From assembly GCA_036267635.1 (NCBI GenBank), contig DATAVR010000099.1:1-64000 (forward strand): a stretch of DNA of 64,000 bases, given 5' to 3'. The stretch's first letter is position 1, and every line of letters starts with the position of its first letter. Positions 49,915 through 59,692 of this stretch are shown here, in pieces. The DNA is from JADGRB01 sp036267635. Lineage in GTDB: Bacteria > Myxococcota_A > Polyangia > Fen-1088. The notes below the pieces were generated by a model, which was not told the DNA's origin, searched no databases, and saw only the letters and a list, made by a program, of their open reading frames with translations. The translations under genes were made by a program, and so were the position numbers.

Positions 49915-51810
49915 TCAGGGAAGGTAGTCGACGGTGGCAAATCCGTTGGCCGGCATGGCGAACTGCAGCTTCTTGCCACCGACAGCCAGGGTGTACGTCG
50001 TGGCGGCGCCGGAGTTGTACATGATCGTCACGATGCTGCCGTCCAGGTTCTTGAAGGCGAGCGCGCTGCCGCCGCTCGTCGCCACCACCTTGGCCCCCAC
50101 GTTGACGAACTGCGAGCAGTGGCGAAAGACGTAGTAGGCCGGCGTGATGGTGAGCGCCTTCGTCGAGGTGTTCACCGTCAAGAGCGCGTTTTGCGGCCAC
50201 GGGCGCACCGAGTCGATGTTCTTCCCGGCCGTGTCGAGCACGGTGTTCCAGGCGCTGTAGGCGGTCACCCCGGCGGCGATCCAGTCGTGGATGTTGCCCC
50301 AGCTCTCGACGGCATAGGCGTAGTCATTGGGGGCCATGTTCGCGTTGAAAGCGGGGAAGCCCGACGGATTCCAGGGGTAGTTGCCGCATTTGTGCTCGGT
50401 CTGCCAGATGGGCAGGTTGTAGGACTTCGCAGCGGCGACGTTGGGTTCCATGTTCCACTGGTAGCCGAAGAGCTTGAGGTAGCTCTTGGCGGTGGTGTCG
50501 GCGAGGACGGCGCTGACGATCCCGGGATCGGTGCCGCTGTTGGCGTTGGACATGGTGCCGAGCATGATCTTGGTCGTCAGGTGCGCGGTCGAGAAGGCGG
50601 GGCCGAGATACTGGCCGACGAACTTGGTGAAGAGCGGCGACGCCCAGCCGCAGGACGGGTAGTTGTCGAAGTAGTTGGGCTCGTTCTGCGGGGCGACCGA
50701 TTCGATGGTGATGTCGTGGGCCGCGTATCCCTGCACCCACTGGACGAAGTACTGAGCGTACGCCGTCAAGACCTGCGGGTTGTCCATCATGCAACCGCTG
50801 TCGAAGGCCGTGCCGCTGTAGGTGCACGCCGTTCCGTTCACCGTGCCGCTGCTGGTCTTCATCCAGGTCGGCGGCGTCCAGGGGCTGGCCCAAAATCGGA
50901 TGCTGCCATTCACCGATTGCGCCGCCTGAATGTAGGGAATCAGATACTTGGTGTCTTCGGTGAGCGAGAAGCTGGTCATGTTGTAGTCGGTGCCGCCGCT
51001 GGCGATCTCGTCGTCGGTGTAGCGGCTGACCGCGTAGTCGTTGGCGCCGATGGGGACCCGGCCGATGTTGAAGTGGGCGGCGTCGGAGCCGTAGAGCAGA
51101 TCGAGGGCGTTGTCCCGATCGGTCTGGCTGAGCATCGAGAGGTAGCTCCAGCCGAGCTCGTTGAAGGCGCCGCCGAACCCCTCCCAGGTCTGAGCCGTCG
51201 AGCTGTCGTTGACGGTCACGGTGGCGGTTCCGCTCGGCACCGTGGTCAGCGTCCCCGTCTTCCAGAAAGCACCCGACGCGGAGGTGACCACGCTGGACTG
51301 GGCCGGCGGCGCGCCGCCCGTTCCGGTCGCGCCGCCGGTCGCCGTCGTGCCGCCGGTCGCCGTCGTGCCGCCGGTCGCCATGCCGCCAGCTCCCGAACCC
51401 GTCGTGCCGCCGTTGCCCGTCGTGCCGCCGTTGCCGGTCGCGCCGCCGTTGCCGGTCGTGTCGCCGCAAGTGTCGTTGCTGCAGACCTGGCCGGCCGGGC
51501 AGGTCGTCGTGCAGCTCCCGCAGTGGGTCGCGTCGGAGGCGACGCAGGCGCCGTTGCAAGACATCAGACCGACCTGGCACTGGCACGACCCGCCCTGGCA
51601 GACCTGCCCGGTCCCCATACAGGGGATGCCGCAACCGCCGCAGTTCATCGGATCGCTCGTCACGTCGACGCAGTCGGTGCCGCAGGCCGTCTGTCCGTCG
51701 GGGCAGCTGCTCCCGCCGGTGCCGCCGGTGCCCGTCGCCCCGTTCTTGGCGCAAGCCGCCGCCAGGAACGCCAGACCGAGCCCGAAGACCCACCCCCGTG
51801 CCGTCGTCAT
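49915..51810 (-). CDS. GH30 glycoside hydrolase lipoprotein with Cys-rich N-terminal repeats
   Basis: A 631-residue lipoprotein. Signal VFGLGLAFLAAACAKNG. Residues 30-115 are Cys-rich repeats (TACGTDCVDVTSDPMNCGGC, HCGSCTTTCPAGQVC), then a Thr/Gly linker to 170. The GH30 barrel starts TWEGFGGAFNELGWSYLSML; acid/base Glu377 is in VAPQNEPNYFDNY and nucleophile Glu472 in WQTEHKCGNYPW. The C-terminal beta domain ends ALAFKNLDGSIVTIMYNSG. The similarity to glucosylceramidase/beta-1,6-glucanase GH30 members is higher than to xylanase members. It is a close paralogue of the gene at 57434-59638. Confidence 0.9.
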   Translation of the reverse strand: MTTARGWVFGLGLAFLAAACAKNGATGTGGTGGSSCPDGQTACGTDCVDVTSDPMNCGGCGIPCMGTGQVCQGGSCQCQVGLMSCNGACVASDATHCGSCTTTCPAGQVCSNDTCGDTTGNGGATGNGGTTGNGGTTGSGAGGMATGGTTATGGTTATGGATGTGGAPPAQSSVVTSASGAFWKTGTLTTVPSGTATVTVNDSSTAQTWEGFGGAFNELGWSYLSMLSQTDRDNALDLLYGSDAAHFNIGRVPIGANDYAVSRYTDDEIASGGTDYNMTSFSLTEDTKYLIPYIQAAQSVNGSIRFWASPWTPPTWMKTSSGTVNGTACTYSGTAFDSGCMMDNPQVLTAYAQYFVQWVQGYAAHDITIESVAPQNEPNYFDNYPSCGWASPLFTKFVGQYLGPAFSTAHLTTKIMLGTMSNANSGTDPGIVSAVLADTTAKSYLKLFGYQWNMEPNVAAAKSYNLPIWQTEHKCGNYPWNPSGFPAFNANMAPNDYAYAVESWGNIHDWIAAGVTAYSAWNTVLDTAGKNIDSVRPWPQNALLTVNTSTKALTITPAYYVFRHCSQFVNVGAKVVATSGGSALAFKNLDGSIVTIMYNSGAATTYTLAVGGKKLQFAMPANGFATVDYLP

Positions 51811-51866
51811 GGAACCCTCATTCCCGGCGGGTCCGAAAGTGATCGCGACCGCGCGCGCCGTCGGAT

Positions 51867-52834
51867 TTACGGAACGGGCAGGCTGAACGACACCGCGTAA
51901 TTCGGATTCGCCTGCTTGGTGGTGCCGCCCATGAACGGATCCGAATCGCGCAGCTGCCCCCAGCGCACCGCCTTGGAGTGGTTGGAGGACTGCTTGCCCT
52001 GGTTGGTGAGGGCGTAGCCGACGTAGAGACCGCTGGTCGGCAGATCGGCGCTGGCCGTAATCTGCACGGAGTCGCCCGAGATGGCGACCGAGCTGATGGT
52101 GATGTTCGAGGCCGAGCTGGTGGTGGTCGAAGTCGTCGCGGTGAAGAGCTCGAAGCCCTTGCCGTTCATCCAGGCGGTGATCTTGGGCGCGTCGAAGCTG
52201 GTGTCCCAGTTGAGCGGCGGCACCGGCACGTGGAACTGCACGGTCACCACGCGCCCGTTGCGGGAGACGTTGCTCGGCGCCAGCGGTTGCCAGCAATTCG
52301 TAGCCGGTCACGTTGAGATGAATACCGTCTCCGTCGGAGTGCGCCGGGTATTGGTACTTGGGCCCGGTGCAGACGAAGTCGCCCGGGTTCTGCACGCCGA
52401 GCTGCCATTCCGTGTTGTTGACGATCGGACGCAGATCGGTGCTCGCGGTGCAGGCCGGGGTCCCCGTTGAGCGCGAGCATCAAGTTGTTGTAGGGCTGGG
52501 TCGTCAAGGCGGCCGGGGTCGTGCCGACCGAGAGGCTCTGCCCCGAGCCAATCACGCCGACCCAGCTGAACGACGGCGTTGCCACCGCGACGGAGCTGCC
52601 GGCCGCGCCGGTCGATCCGGCGGCGCTCCCGTCTTTTCCTGAAGCGCCGCCGCTGTCGGCGCCGCCCGTCGCCGATGTGCCGCCAGCGCCGCTCGCGCCG
52701 CCGCTGCCTTGCGCTCCACCCGTAGCGGCGCCACCCGCGCTACCGGTGCTGCCGCCGGAGCTGGAATTTCCGCACCCTGCCATCGCTACCGCGGCGACGA
52801 TCAGCAACAGGTGCCAGTTGAGCTCGAGCTTCAT
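51867..52834 (-). pseudogene. Broken SGNH-type (sialate-O-acetylesterase-like) lipoprotein gene
   Basis: Three pieces of one protein lie in successive frames. N-terminal (52834 down to about 52460): signal LLLIVAAVAMAGCGNSS, Gly/Ser linker and FSWVGVIGSGQSLSVG, the SGNH nucleophile motif. Middle, in another frame: TASTDLRPIVNNTEWQLG, QYPAHSDGDGIHLNVTGYEL (His motif). Third frame: LAPSNVSRNGRVVTVQFHVP to RDSDPFMGGTTKQANP. The frame changes near 52460 and 52285, where residues expected between LNGD and ACTAST, and between YELL and WQPL, are missing. The gene cannot give a functional enzyme unless the sequence is wrong in two places. Confidence 0.75.
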
Positions 52835-52903
52835 GGTCCGTCGTCGATTCCGAAGACGAACTATCGGCTTTGTGCTCGAGCCGGTCTTCGCATTTGTGGT
52901 CGC

Positions 52904-53855
52904 TCAGACGGGCACCGGGCCGAACTTTCCCGTCTCAACGTCGGCGATCGCCTGTCGGATCTCGTCGAAGGTGTTCATCACGAAGGGGCCGTATTGGACG
53001 ACCGGCTCGCCGAGCGGAGCACCGGCCAGCAAGACGATGTGGCTGTCTTCATGACTCTCTTCATGACTGTCTTGGCTATTCTCCTGGTTGGCGGTCAGCT
53101 CGAGGCGCTCGCCGTCGTTGGCGAACAGGATCAGCTCACCCGCGTGCGCCGACTCCTCGCCCGCCCGGACGTGTCCCTTGGTGACCACCGCCAGCGCGTT
53201 GTGGGTCGCCGGCAGCGCGAGCGGCAGCCTGCCGCCTGCGGGGAGCCGCACGTCCAGCATCGTGATCGGCGTGAAGGTGTGGGCCGGACCGCGCGCGTTT
53301 TCATACGCGCCGGCGATGACCCTGACCTCGCCGCCGTCGGCCAGCGCCACCCGCGGAATGTCGGCCGCGGTGATCGGCTGGTAAGCGGGAGCCGCCATCT
53401 TGTCCTTGCTGGGGAGGTTCACCCAGAGCTGCATCATGTGCATGCGGCCGCCGGCCCGGGTGAGCTCGTCCTGGTGATACTCCTCGTGGAAGATGCCGCG
53501 CCCGGCGGTCATCCATTGAACGTCGCCGGGGCCGATCACACCGGCGTGGCCGGCGTTGTCCTGGTGGGCGACCGCGCCCTCCCAGGCCAGGGTGACCGTC
53601 TCGAACCCACGGTGGGGATGCCAGCCGACGCCACGCTTGCCGCGCGCCAGCGGCGCGAACTCCTTCGGGGGACCGTAGTCCATCAACACGAACGGGCTCA
53701 CCCGCTCGGGCGGCAGGTGCTCGCTCGGAAAGTACGTCGACACGTGAAAGCCGTTGCCGACCCAGTGGAAGGTGGTGCTCCGGTGGATGCTCTCGACGCT
53801 GCGGAGCCCGGCCGTCGCCTGCGTCGCGGGTTGGGTTGCGACCTGAGTTTTCATG
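52904..53855 (-). CDS. Pirin-family protein
   Basis: A 316-residue bicupin. Pirin motifs: SPFVLMDYGPPKEF, GWHPHRGFETVTL, DVQWMTAGRGIFHEEY with the metal His/Glu set, and MHMMQLWVNLPSKDKM. The second cupin has MLDVRLPAGGRLPLALPA, and near residue 258-270 it includes the inserted repeat SQDSHEESHEDSH. Pirins can be quercetinases or transcription cofactors. The upstream LysR-type gene is 59 bp away on the same strand and may regulate it. Start ATG 53855. Confidence 0.88.
53044..53091. repeat. 12-bp period tandem repeat inside the pirin gene
   Basis: TGTCTTCATGAC, TCTCTTCATGAC, TGTCTTGGCTAT and TCTCCTGGTTGG are in phase at 53044-53091, the first two nearly identical. They encode short Ser/His/Glu/Asp units near the C-terminal cupin. 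Confidence 0.6.
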
Positions 53856-53913
53856 CCTCGGAGTGTAATCGCCCCAGCGCACTGGAACACTGGGTGCCGG
53901 GTGATGCCTGGCA

Positions 53914-54846
53914 TCACCCGCCGTGAGAGTCCCCCGGTTCCATCTCCTTCTTGCAGAGCTCGGAGAGACGGAGCTGCGCCCACTCGGCGACCGGACCCAT
54001 GACGGCCTGCCGCCGCCACACCAGGACCAGCGATCGCCGCGGCGCCACGCTCCCCCAGGCGTCCAACCGGAGCTCGACCAGCCGCCCGCTGCGAAGATCT
54101 TCACGCACGAGGTGCTCGGGCATGTGTCCCCAGCCGAGCCCGCCGGCGATCAGCGCCTGCTTGGTCGCCAGATCGACCACCCGCCAGGTCTTGGGCGAAA
54201 AGACGCCGTGATCGTCGGCGGTGGACTCGCCCTCGGGGCGGTGCTGCCCCTGCACGATCTGCACGGTCTCGGCCAGCGCGCCCGCCTCGATCCGGCCCTG
54301 GCGCTGCGCCAGCGGATGCGCGCGGGCGGCGACCGGGATCAGGCGGACGTCGGCGACAGGCCGGCTGTCGAGATCGCTGAGGTCGGCGTCTTCGATGGCG
54401 ATGCCCCAGGCCGAGCGCTTCTCGCGCACGTGCGCCGTGACGCCGGAGAGAATTTCGGTGAAGAGCAACAGCCCGACGTCGGGGTGCTCGCGGGCGAAGT
54501 CCTTGGCGAACGCCACCAGCGACTCGGTCGGAAACATGACGTCCACCACGATGTGCAGCGTCCGCTCGGCGCCCCGCTTCAAGCTGGCCACCAGCTCGTC
54601 GAGGGCGCCCACACCGTCCTCCACCTTGACCGCGGCCGCGACGACCGCCTCGCCGTGCGCGGTCAGCACCGGGACCCGCCCGGTGCGATCGAAGAGGCGG
54701 AGCCCCAGCTGCGCCTCCAGCCGATCGATCGACTGGCTGACCGCCGCCTGAACGCGCCCCAGCTTGCGCGCCGCCGCCGAGAAGTTGCCCGCCTCCGCCA
54801 CCGCCCTCAGCGTCCGGAGCTGCTCGATCGTCACGCCCTCCAACAT
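53914..54846 (-). CDS. LysR-family transcriptional regulator
   Basis: A 310-residue regulator. The N-terminal winged HTH is LRTLRAVAEAGNFSAAARKL, GRVQAAVSQSIDRLEAQLGL, RLFDRTGR, followed by the substrate-binding domain (LHIVVDVMFPTESLVAFAKD, LPVAARAHPLAQ-like ARAHPLAQRQG). Start ATG 54846. It precedes pirin in the same direction, so an operon or autogenous arrangement is possible; classical LysR targets are divergent and none lies here. Confidence 0.88.
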   Translation of the reverse strand: MLEGVTIEQLRTLRAVAEAGNFSAAARKLGRVQAAVSQSIDRLEAQLGLRLFDRTGRVPVLTAHGEAVVAAAVKVEDGVGALDELVASLKRGAERTLHIVVDVMFPTESLVAFAKDFAREHPDVGLLLFTEILSGVTAHVREKRSAWGIAIEDADLSDLDSRPVADVRLIPVAARAHPLAQRQGRIEAGALAETVQIVQGQHRPEGESTADDHGVFSPKTWRVVDLATKQALIAGGLGWGHMPEHLVREDLRSGRLVELRLDAWGSVAPRRSLVLVWRRQAVMGPVAEWAQLRLSELCKKEMEPGDSHGG

Positions 54847-54880
54847 CGAGCCGAGGATACCCCACGGTGAGCGGCGCTTT

Positions 54881-57211
54881 TCAAGGCGCGTTCCGGCCGA
54901 GCTGGCGCCGCAGCACCGCCGGATCGTTGGTGGGAAGCTGGCAGTGTCCGCGCTCGCAGACATACGCGGTGCTGCGGCCACGGAGCGCCCGCTTCCCTTC
55001 GACGATAGGCGCCACCGTCGCCAGCGCGGCCAGGTCGTCTCCCTCGCCGCTCGCGGCCAGCGCTCTATTCGGCAGGAAGGTGTGCCGCAAGACGGAAAGC
55101 AGAGGCGCGGCCGAGGCCTCTCCCGCATTGGCTCCGGCCTCCTTGGGCCAAACCACCACGACCTCGCGGGCGTCGTCGGTGCGGAAGTCGAGCGCGAGCA
55201 GCGCGTCGCCGAGCGACGTCGGTCGCTGCGACAGGGCATCGTGGAGGACGGCGAGCGCCCGATCGGCGATCGCCCGCCAGTGGTCGTCGCCGGTGAAAGT
55301 GGCGGCGCGGAGCGCGTTCATGAGGGCCACCGACGCGCCCGACGGCGTGGCCCCGTCGGCGCGGGGGCGCTCGCGCGCGATCAGCTTCTCTTGATCGGCG
55401 GCGGTCGTGAACCATCCACCCTCTGCCGGATCGGCGAACAGCCGCTCGGTCTCCCGACACAGGCCCAGCGCTTCGCGCAGCCAGCGCGGATCGAACGACG
55501 CCTCGTAGAGGTCGAACAGGCCGGCGGCCACAAAGGCGTAGTCCTCCAGATAGCCCGGTTGCACGGCGCGACCGTCCTTGAAGCTGCGCATGAGGCGACC
55601 GCCGACCCGCAGCCTGGTCAGCACCAGATCGGCCGCGCGGGCCGCGGCGCGGACGTAGCGGACCTCATCGAGGACCCGGCCGCCGGTCGCCAGGGCGGAG
55701 ATCGCCAGACCGTTCCAGGCGGCCAGGATCTTCTCGTCGCGAGCGGGAGCGACCCGGCGGGCGCGGACCGCGAAGAGCTGCTTTCGCGCGCCGTCGAGCG
55801 CCGCCCGCTCGGTCTCGTCAGGGCGCGGCACATGGAGGATGTTGCGCCCCTGAAAGTTGCCGGCCGGCGTGACGCCGTAATAGCGGGCAAATCGCTCGGC
55901 GCCGGCCCCCAGCGCCGCTTGGATCTCGGCCTCCGACCAGAGGAAGAACTTCCCCTCCTCGCCCTCCGAGTCGGCGTCGGTCGCCGAATAGAAACCACCT
56001 TCGGGCGAGGTCATCTCGGCGAGGAGGTAGTCGAGCGTCTCGCGCGCGACCCGCGCAAAGTCGGACCGGCCGGTGACCTGATAGGCCTCGAGGTAGTCGA
56101 CCGCCAGGAGCGCGTTGTCGTAGAGCATCTTCTCGAAGTGCGGCACCAGCCACGCGGCGTCGGTCGCGTAGCGGTGAAACCCGCCGCCGACCTGATCGCA
56201 GAGGCCACCGGCGGCCATCTTCTCCAGGGTGGAGGTGGCCATCCGCAGCGCCTCCGGATCGCCGGTGCGGCGGTAGTCGCGCAGGAGAAGCCGGATCGAG
56301 AGGCTCGAGGGGAACTTCGGCGCGCCGCGAAGGCCGCCGTTCCGGTCGTCGTACCCCCGCTTGAAGTTGCTCACCGCCTCGGCGATCGGCCCGGCGTCCG
56401 GGGGTCCGCCGGAGAGCATCGACGCCGACGCGGTCGCCGCCCCACCCTCCAGATCGCGCCTCACCGCCGTGGTCAGCGCCGCCGTTTGTTGCGCGATGCG
56501 GGCCGGGTCCTGGAGATACGCTTCGCTCATCCGCTGCAGCAACGTGAGGAACCCCTGGCTGGCGCCCCGGCTGCCGTCTCGCGGCGGGAAATAGGTCCCG
56601 CCGAAGAACGGCGCCCGATCGGGCGTGAGCCAGAGGCTCATCGGCCACCCTCCGGACCCGGTCAGCGCCTCGACCGCGCTCATGTAGACGGCGTCGACGT
56701 CGGGCCGCTCTTCGCGATCGACCTTGATGCAGACGTAGTGGCCGTTCATGTAGCGCGCGATCTCCTCGTCCTCGAACGACTCGACCTCCATGACGTGACA
56801 CCAGTGGCAGGTGGAGTAGCCGATCGAGACGAAGAGAGGCACACCCCGCCGCCGGGCCTCGGCGAACGCTTCGTCGCCCCAGGGGTGCCAGTCGACAGGA
56901 TTGTGGGCGTGCTGCAAGAGGTACGGGCTGGTCTCGAGGATGAGACGGTTGGTGTACTTCGGGGCGTTGCCGACCAGGTGGCGGGTCCGGGGAACGTAGG
57001 CCGGGGCGGCCGCCTGCCGCTCCGCCAGCGCGGCGCGCAATCGCGCGTTCAACCCCGGCGGCGGAGGCGGCGCCCCCGGAAGCCACCCGACCGGCGATCC
57101 GTCGCCGTCGCTCGCCTGGTCGCGCCCGTGGGCGGTGGGCGCGTGAATCCGGCAGCCCGCCGCCAGCGCGAACAGCACCAGCAGCTGCCACCTTGCGCCA
57201 GGCCCCTTCAT
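54881..57211 (-). CDS. Lipoprotein of the thioredoxin-domain/DUF255 (YyaL, SPATA20-like) family
   Basis: A 776-residue protein with signal LLVLFALAAGCRIH (lipobox Cys). Residues about 85-250 are the thioredoxin-like DUF255 domain: NRLILETSPYLLQHAHNPVD, VSIGYSTCHWCHVMEVESF with the CHWC redox motif, and VDREERPDVDAVYM. The remainder is an (alpha/alpha)6-barrel with GGFHRYATDAAWLVPHFEKM and DEKILAAWNGLAI. The family is linked to redox or sugar modification but its reaction is unproven. Carrying a lipoprotein signal is unusual, as many relatives are cytoplasmic. Confidence 0.85.
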   Translation of the reverse strand: MKGPGARWQLLVLFALAAGCRIHAPTAHGRDQASDGDGSPVGWLPGAPPPPPGLNARLRAALAERQAAAPAYVPRTRHLVGNAPKYTNRLILETSPYLLQHAHNPVDWHPWGDEAFAEARRRGVPLFVSIGYSTCHWCHVMEVESFEDEEIARYMNGHYVCIKVDREERPDVDAVYMSAVEALTGSGGWPMSLWLTPDRAPFFGGTYFPPRDGSRGASQGFLTLLQRMSEAYLQDPARIAQQTAALTTAVRRDLEGGAATASASMLSGGPPDAGPIAEAVSNFKRGYDDRNGGLRGAPKFPSSLSIRLLLRDYRRTGDPEALRMATSTLEKMAAGGLCDQVGGGFHRYATDAAWLVPHFEKMLYDNALLAVDYLEAYQVTGRSDFARVARETLDYLLAEMTSPEGGFYSATDADSEGEEGKFFLWSEAEIQAALGAGAERFARYYGVTPAGNFQGRNILHVPRPDETERAALDGARKQLFAVRARRVAPARDEKILAAWNGLAISALATGGRVLDEVRYVRAAARAADLVLTRLRVGGRLMRSFKDGRAVQPGYLEDYAFVAAGLFDLYEASFDPRWLREALGLCRETERLFADPAEGGWFTTAADQEKLIARERPRADGATPSGASVALMNALRAATFTGDDHWRAIADRALAVLHDALSQRPTSLGDALLALDFRTDDAREVVVVWPKEAGANAGEASAAPLLSVLRHTFLPNRALAASGEGDDLAALATVAPIVEGKRALRGRSTAYVCERGHCQLPTNDPAVLRRQLGRNAP

Positions 57212-57433
57212 CGCGCGAAGCTACCTCATCGCGGCAGCGGCCGATCGGCCGTCAACCTGAGCCGGCCCGCCGCCTCAGCGGCAGGGCCAAATCGCGCCAG
57301 AAATGAGAGGGCGATGCCCAAGGATGCGAGGACGCGGGGGAGAAGCGGGGTGCAATGTGCCCGCATGCACGCTCCTGCCTCTCAGAATCGCCTCCTGAAG
57401 ATCGTTTTCGGCGCGGCCGGGAATCCTTCTGCC

Positions 57434-59638
57434 ATGAAGACAGCTCGCGTATGGACCTTAGGACTTGGCCTGGCGTTCCTCGCCGCAGCTTGCGCGAAGG
57501 GGAATGGCGGAACGACCGGGGCTGGCGGCGGCAGCGGGTCCTGCGGCTCCGGTCAGATGGAGTGCAACGGCTCCTGCACCGACATCGAGGCCGACAGCCA
57601 GAACTGCGGCACCTGCGGCTACGTCTGCGACACGGGGACGATCTGCCAGGGCGCCACCTGCGTCTGCGCGACCGGGTTCGTCTCCTGCAGCGGCCAGTGC
57701 GTTTCGTCGAACACCGATCACTGCGGGACCACCTGCGCGGCCTGCCCGAGCGGCAACGTCTGTAACAACGGCCAGTGCTCGTCGTCGTGTGCCTCGGGCA
57801 GCACGATGTGCATGGACGGCGCGTGCAGCTCGGACACCGACACGGGGCACTGCGGGTCCAGCTGCACCTCCTGCGCCGGCGGCGCCACCTGCAACAGCGG
57901 CACTTGCACCTGCAGCGTGTCGGGTCAGCAGAACTGCAGCGGCACCTGCATCGACACCTCGTCAAACCCCAGCAACTGCGGGAGCTGCGGCAACGTCTGC
58001 GGGTCCGGACAGTCGTGCACGAACGGCGCCTGCGTGGGCGGCGGGAGCACCGGCGGGACGACCGGCAGCGGTGGCTCCGGCACCGGCGGGACGACCGGCA
58101 CCGGCGGCTCGGGCACCGGCGGCACCACCGGCAGCGGCGGCTCCGGCACCGGCGGCGCCACCGGCACGGGTGGGACCGGGACGACGAATCAGCCGCTGGT
58201 GGTCACCTCCGCCAACAACGCCTTCTGGAAGACGAACGGGACGCTGACCACCTCGACCGCGAACGCCACCGTCACCGTCAACGACACCACCGTCAAGCAG
58301 AACTGGGAGGGCTTTGGCGGCGCGTTCAACGAGCTGGGCTGGAGCTACATCCAGATGCTGAGCGCCAGCGACCAGACCAAGGTCATGGACCTGCTGTTCG
58401 GCACCGACGCCGCTCACTTCGCCATCGGGCGCATCCCAATCGGCGCCAGCGACTACGCGCTCTCGCGCTACACCGACGACGAGACGTCGGGCGACACCAG
58501 CCTCAACAGCTTCTCGATCACCGAGGACATGAAGTACCTGATCCCCTACGTGCAGGCGGCGCAGAAGGTCAACAGCGGCCTCCGATTTTGGGCCAGTCCC
58601 TGGACGCCGCCGACCTGGATGAAGACGTTCACCGGCAACGACTCCAACGGCACCGCGTGCAAGCTGGTCGGCAGCACCAACTTCGACGGCGGCTGCATGA
58701 ACGCGACGAGCGCGAACCTGACGGCCTTCGCGAACTACCTCTCGAAGTGGGTCACGGCGTACAACGGGCTGCAGATCAAGATCGACACCATTTCGCCGCA
58801 GAACGAGCCGAACTACGCGCAAGGCTACCCGTCCTGCCTCTGGAACACGGCGGACTACGTCACCTTCTTCAAGGGGGCGCTGACGACGGCGTTTCCAAGC
58901 TCCGGCAGCACCAAGGTCATGCTGGGTACGATGTCGAACGGCGACAACGGCGCCAGCAGCTTCGATCTCAAGGTGGTCCAGGCCGTCGAGGCAGACTCGA
59001 CCGCCAAGACGATCCCCAAGGTCATGGGCCTGCAGTGGGGGATGCTGGACCTCTACAATGGGCTCACGAGCGGCATCGGGCCCTCGAACTTCATGACCGG
59101 CAGCCTTCCCGTCTGGGCGACCGAGCACAAGTGCGGCAACTATCCGTGGATCACGAACACCTCGACCAGCAACCCGGCGACCGGCACGAACTTCCCGGCT
59201 TACGCCGCGACCGCGCCCAACGATCAGGCTTACGGCGTCGAATCCTGGGCCTACATCCGCAACGCCATCAACAAGGGTGGCGTGACCGCGTACAACGCCT
59301 GGAACATGGTCCTCGACACGGTCGGAAAGGGGAACGACACGACCCGGGCCTGGGCGCAGGACGCGCTGCTGGTGGTGAACACCTCCTCGAAGACGCTGAC
59401 GGTGACGCCGGCCTACTACGTCTTCCGCCACTGCTCGCAATACGTTCAGGTGGGCGCGACGGTCGTCACCACCACCGGCGGCGACGCGATCGCCTGGAAG
59501 AACCCGGACGGCAGCGAGGTGGCGGTCATGTACAACTCCGGAAGCGCGTCGACCTATACGATCGCCATCGCCGGCAAGAAGATGCAGTTCGCCATGCCGG
59601 CGGCCGGCTGGGCGACCGTCTACATCCCCGCCAGCTGA
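57434..59638 (+). CDS. GH30 glycoside hydrolase lipoprotein with extended Cys-rich region
   Basis: A 734-residue lipoprotein. Signal WTLGLGLAFLAAACAKGN. Residues 30-200 hold about five Cys-rich repeats (MECNGSCTDIEADSQNCGTC, SCASGSTMCMDGACSSD, GTCIDTSSNPSNCGSCGNVC), twice as many as in the paralogue at 49915. A repeated Gly/Ser/Thr linker runs from 200 to 255. GH30 barrel: NWEGFGGAFNELGWSYIQML, acid/base Glu458 in ISPQNEPNYAQG, nucleophile Glu564 in WATEHKCGNYPW. Likely surface-bound glucanase-like activity; substrate unknown. It is followed by the GH3/OM-barrel pair, in the same direction. Confidence 0.9.
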   Translation: MKTARVWTLGLGLAFLAAACAKGNGGTTGAGGGSGSCGSGQMECNGSCTDIEADSQNCGTCGYVCDTGTICQGATCVCATGFVSCSGQCVSSNTDHCGTTCAACPSGNVCNNGQCSSSCASGSTMCMDGACSSDTDTGHCGSSCTSCAGGATCNSGTCTCSVSGQQNCSGTCIDTSSNPSNCGSCGNVCGSGQSCTNGACVGGGSTGGTTGSGGSGTGGTTGTGGSGTGGTTGSGGSGTGGATGTGGTGTTNQPLVVTSANNAFWKTNGTLTTSTANATVTVNDTTVKQNWEGFGGAFNELGWSYIQMLSASDQTKVMDLLFGTDAAHFAIGRIPIGASDYALSRYTDDETSGDTSLNSFSITEDMKYLIPYVQAAQKVNSGLRFWASPWTPPTWMKTFTGNDSNGTACKLVGSTNFDGGCMNATSANLTAFANYLSKWVTAYNGLQIKIDTISPQNEPNYAQGYPSCLWNTADYVTFFKGALTTAFPSSGSTKVMLGTMSNGDNGASSFDLKVVQAVEADSTAKTIPKVMGLQWGMLDLYNGLTSGIGPSNFMTGSLPVWATEHKCGNYPWITNTSTSNPATGTNFPAYAATAPNDQAYGVESWAYIRNAINKGGVTAYNAWNMVLDTVGKGNDTTRAWAQDALLVVNTSSKTLTVTPAYYVFRHCSQYVQVGATVVTTTGGDAIAWKNPDGSEVAVMYNSGSASTYTIAIAGKKMQFAMPAAGWATVYIPAS

Positions 59639-59692
59639 GCGCGCGACCTTGAGCCCGGGCGTGGACCTCGTCGCGGCGCCGCCGCGGCGGGG

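Noticed and set aside
54764..57433. Plus-strand frame fused ahead of the GH30 gene, over 800 codons
   Set aside because: It is antisense to the LysR and DUF255 genes. The true GH30 start at 57434 has a lipoprotein signal that matches its paralogue.
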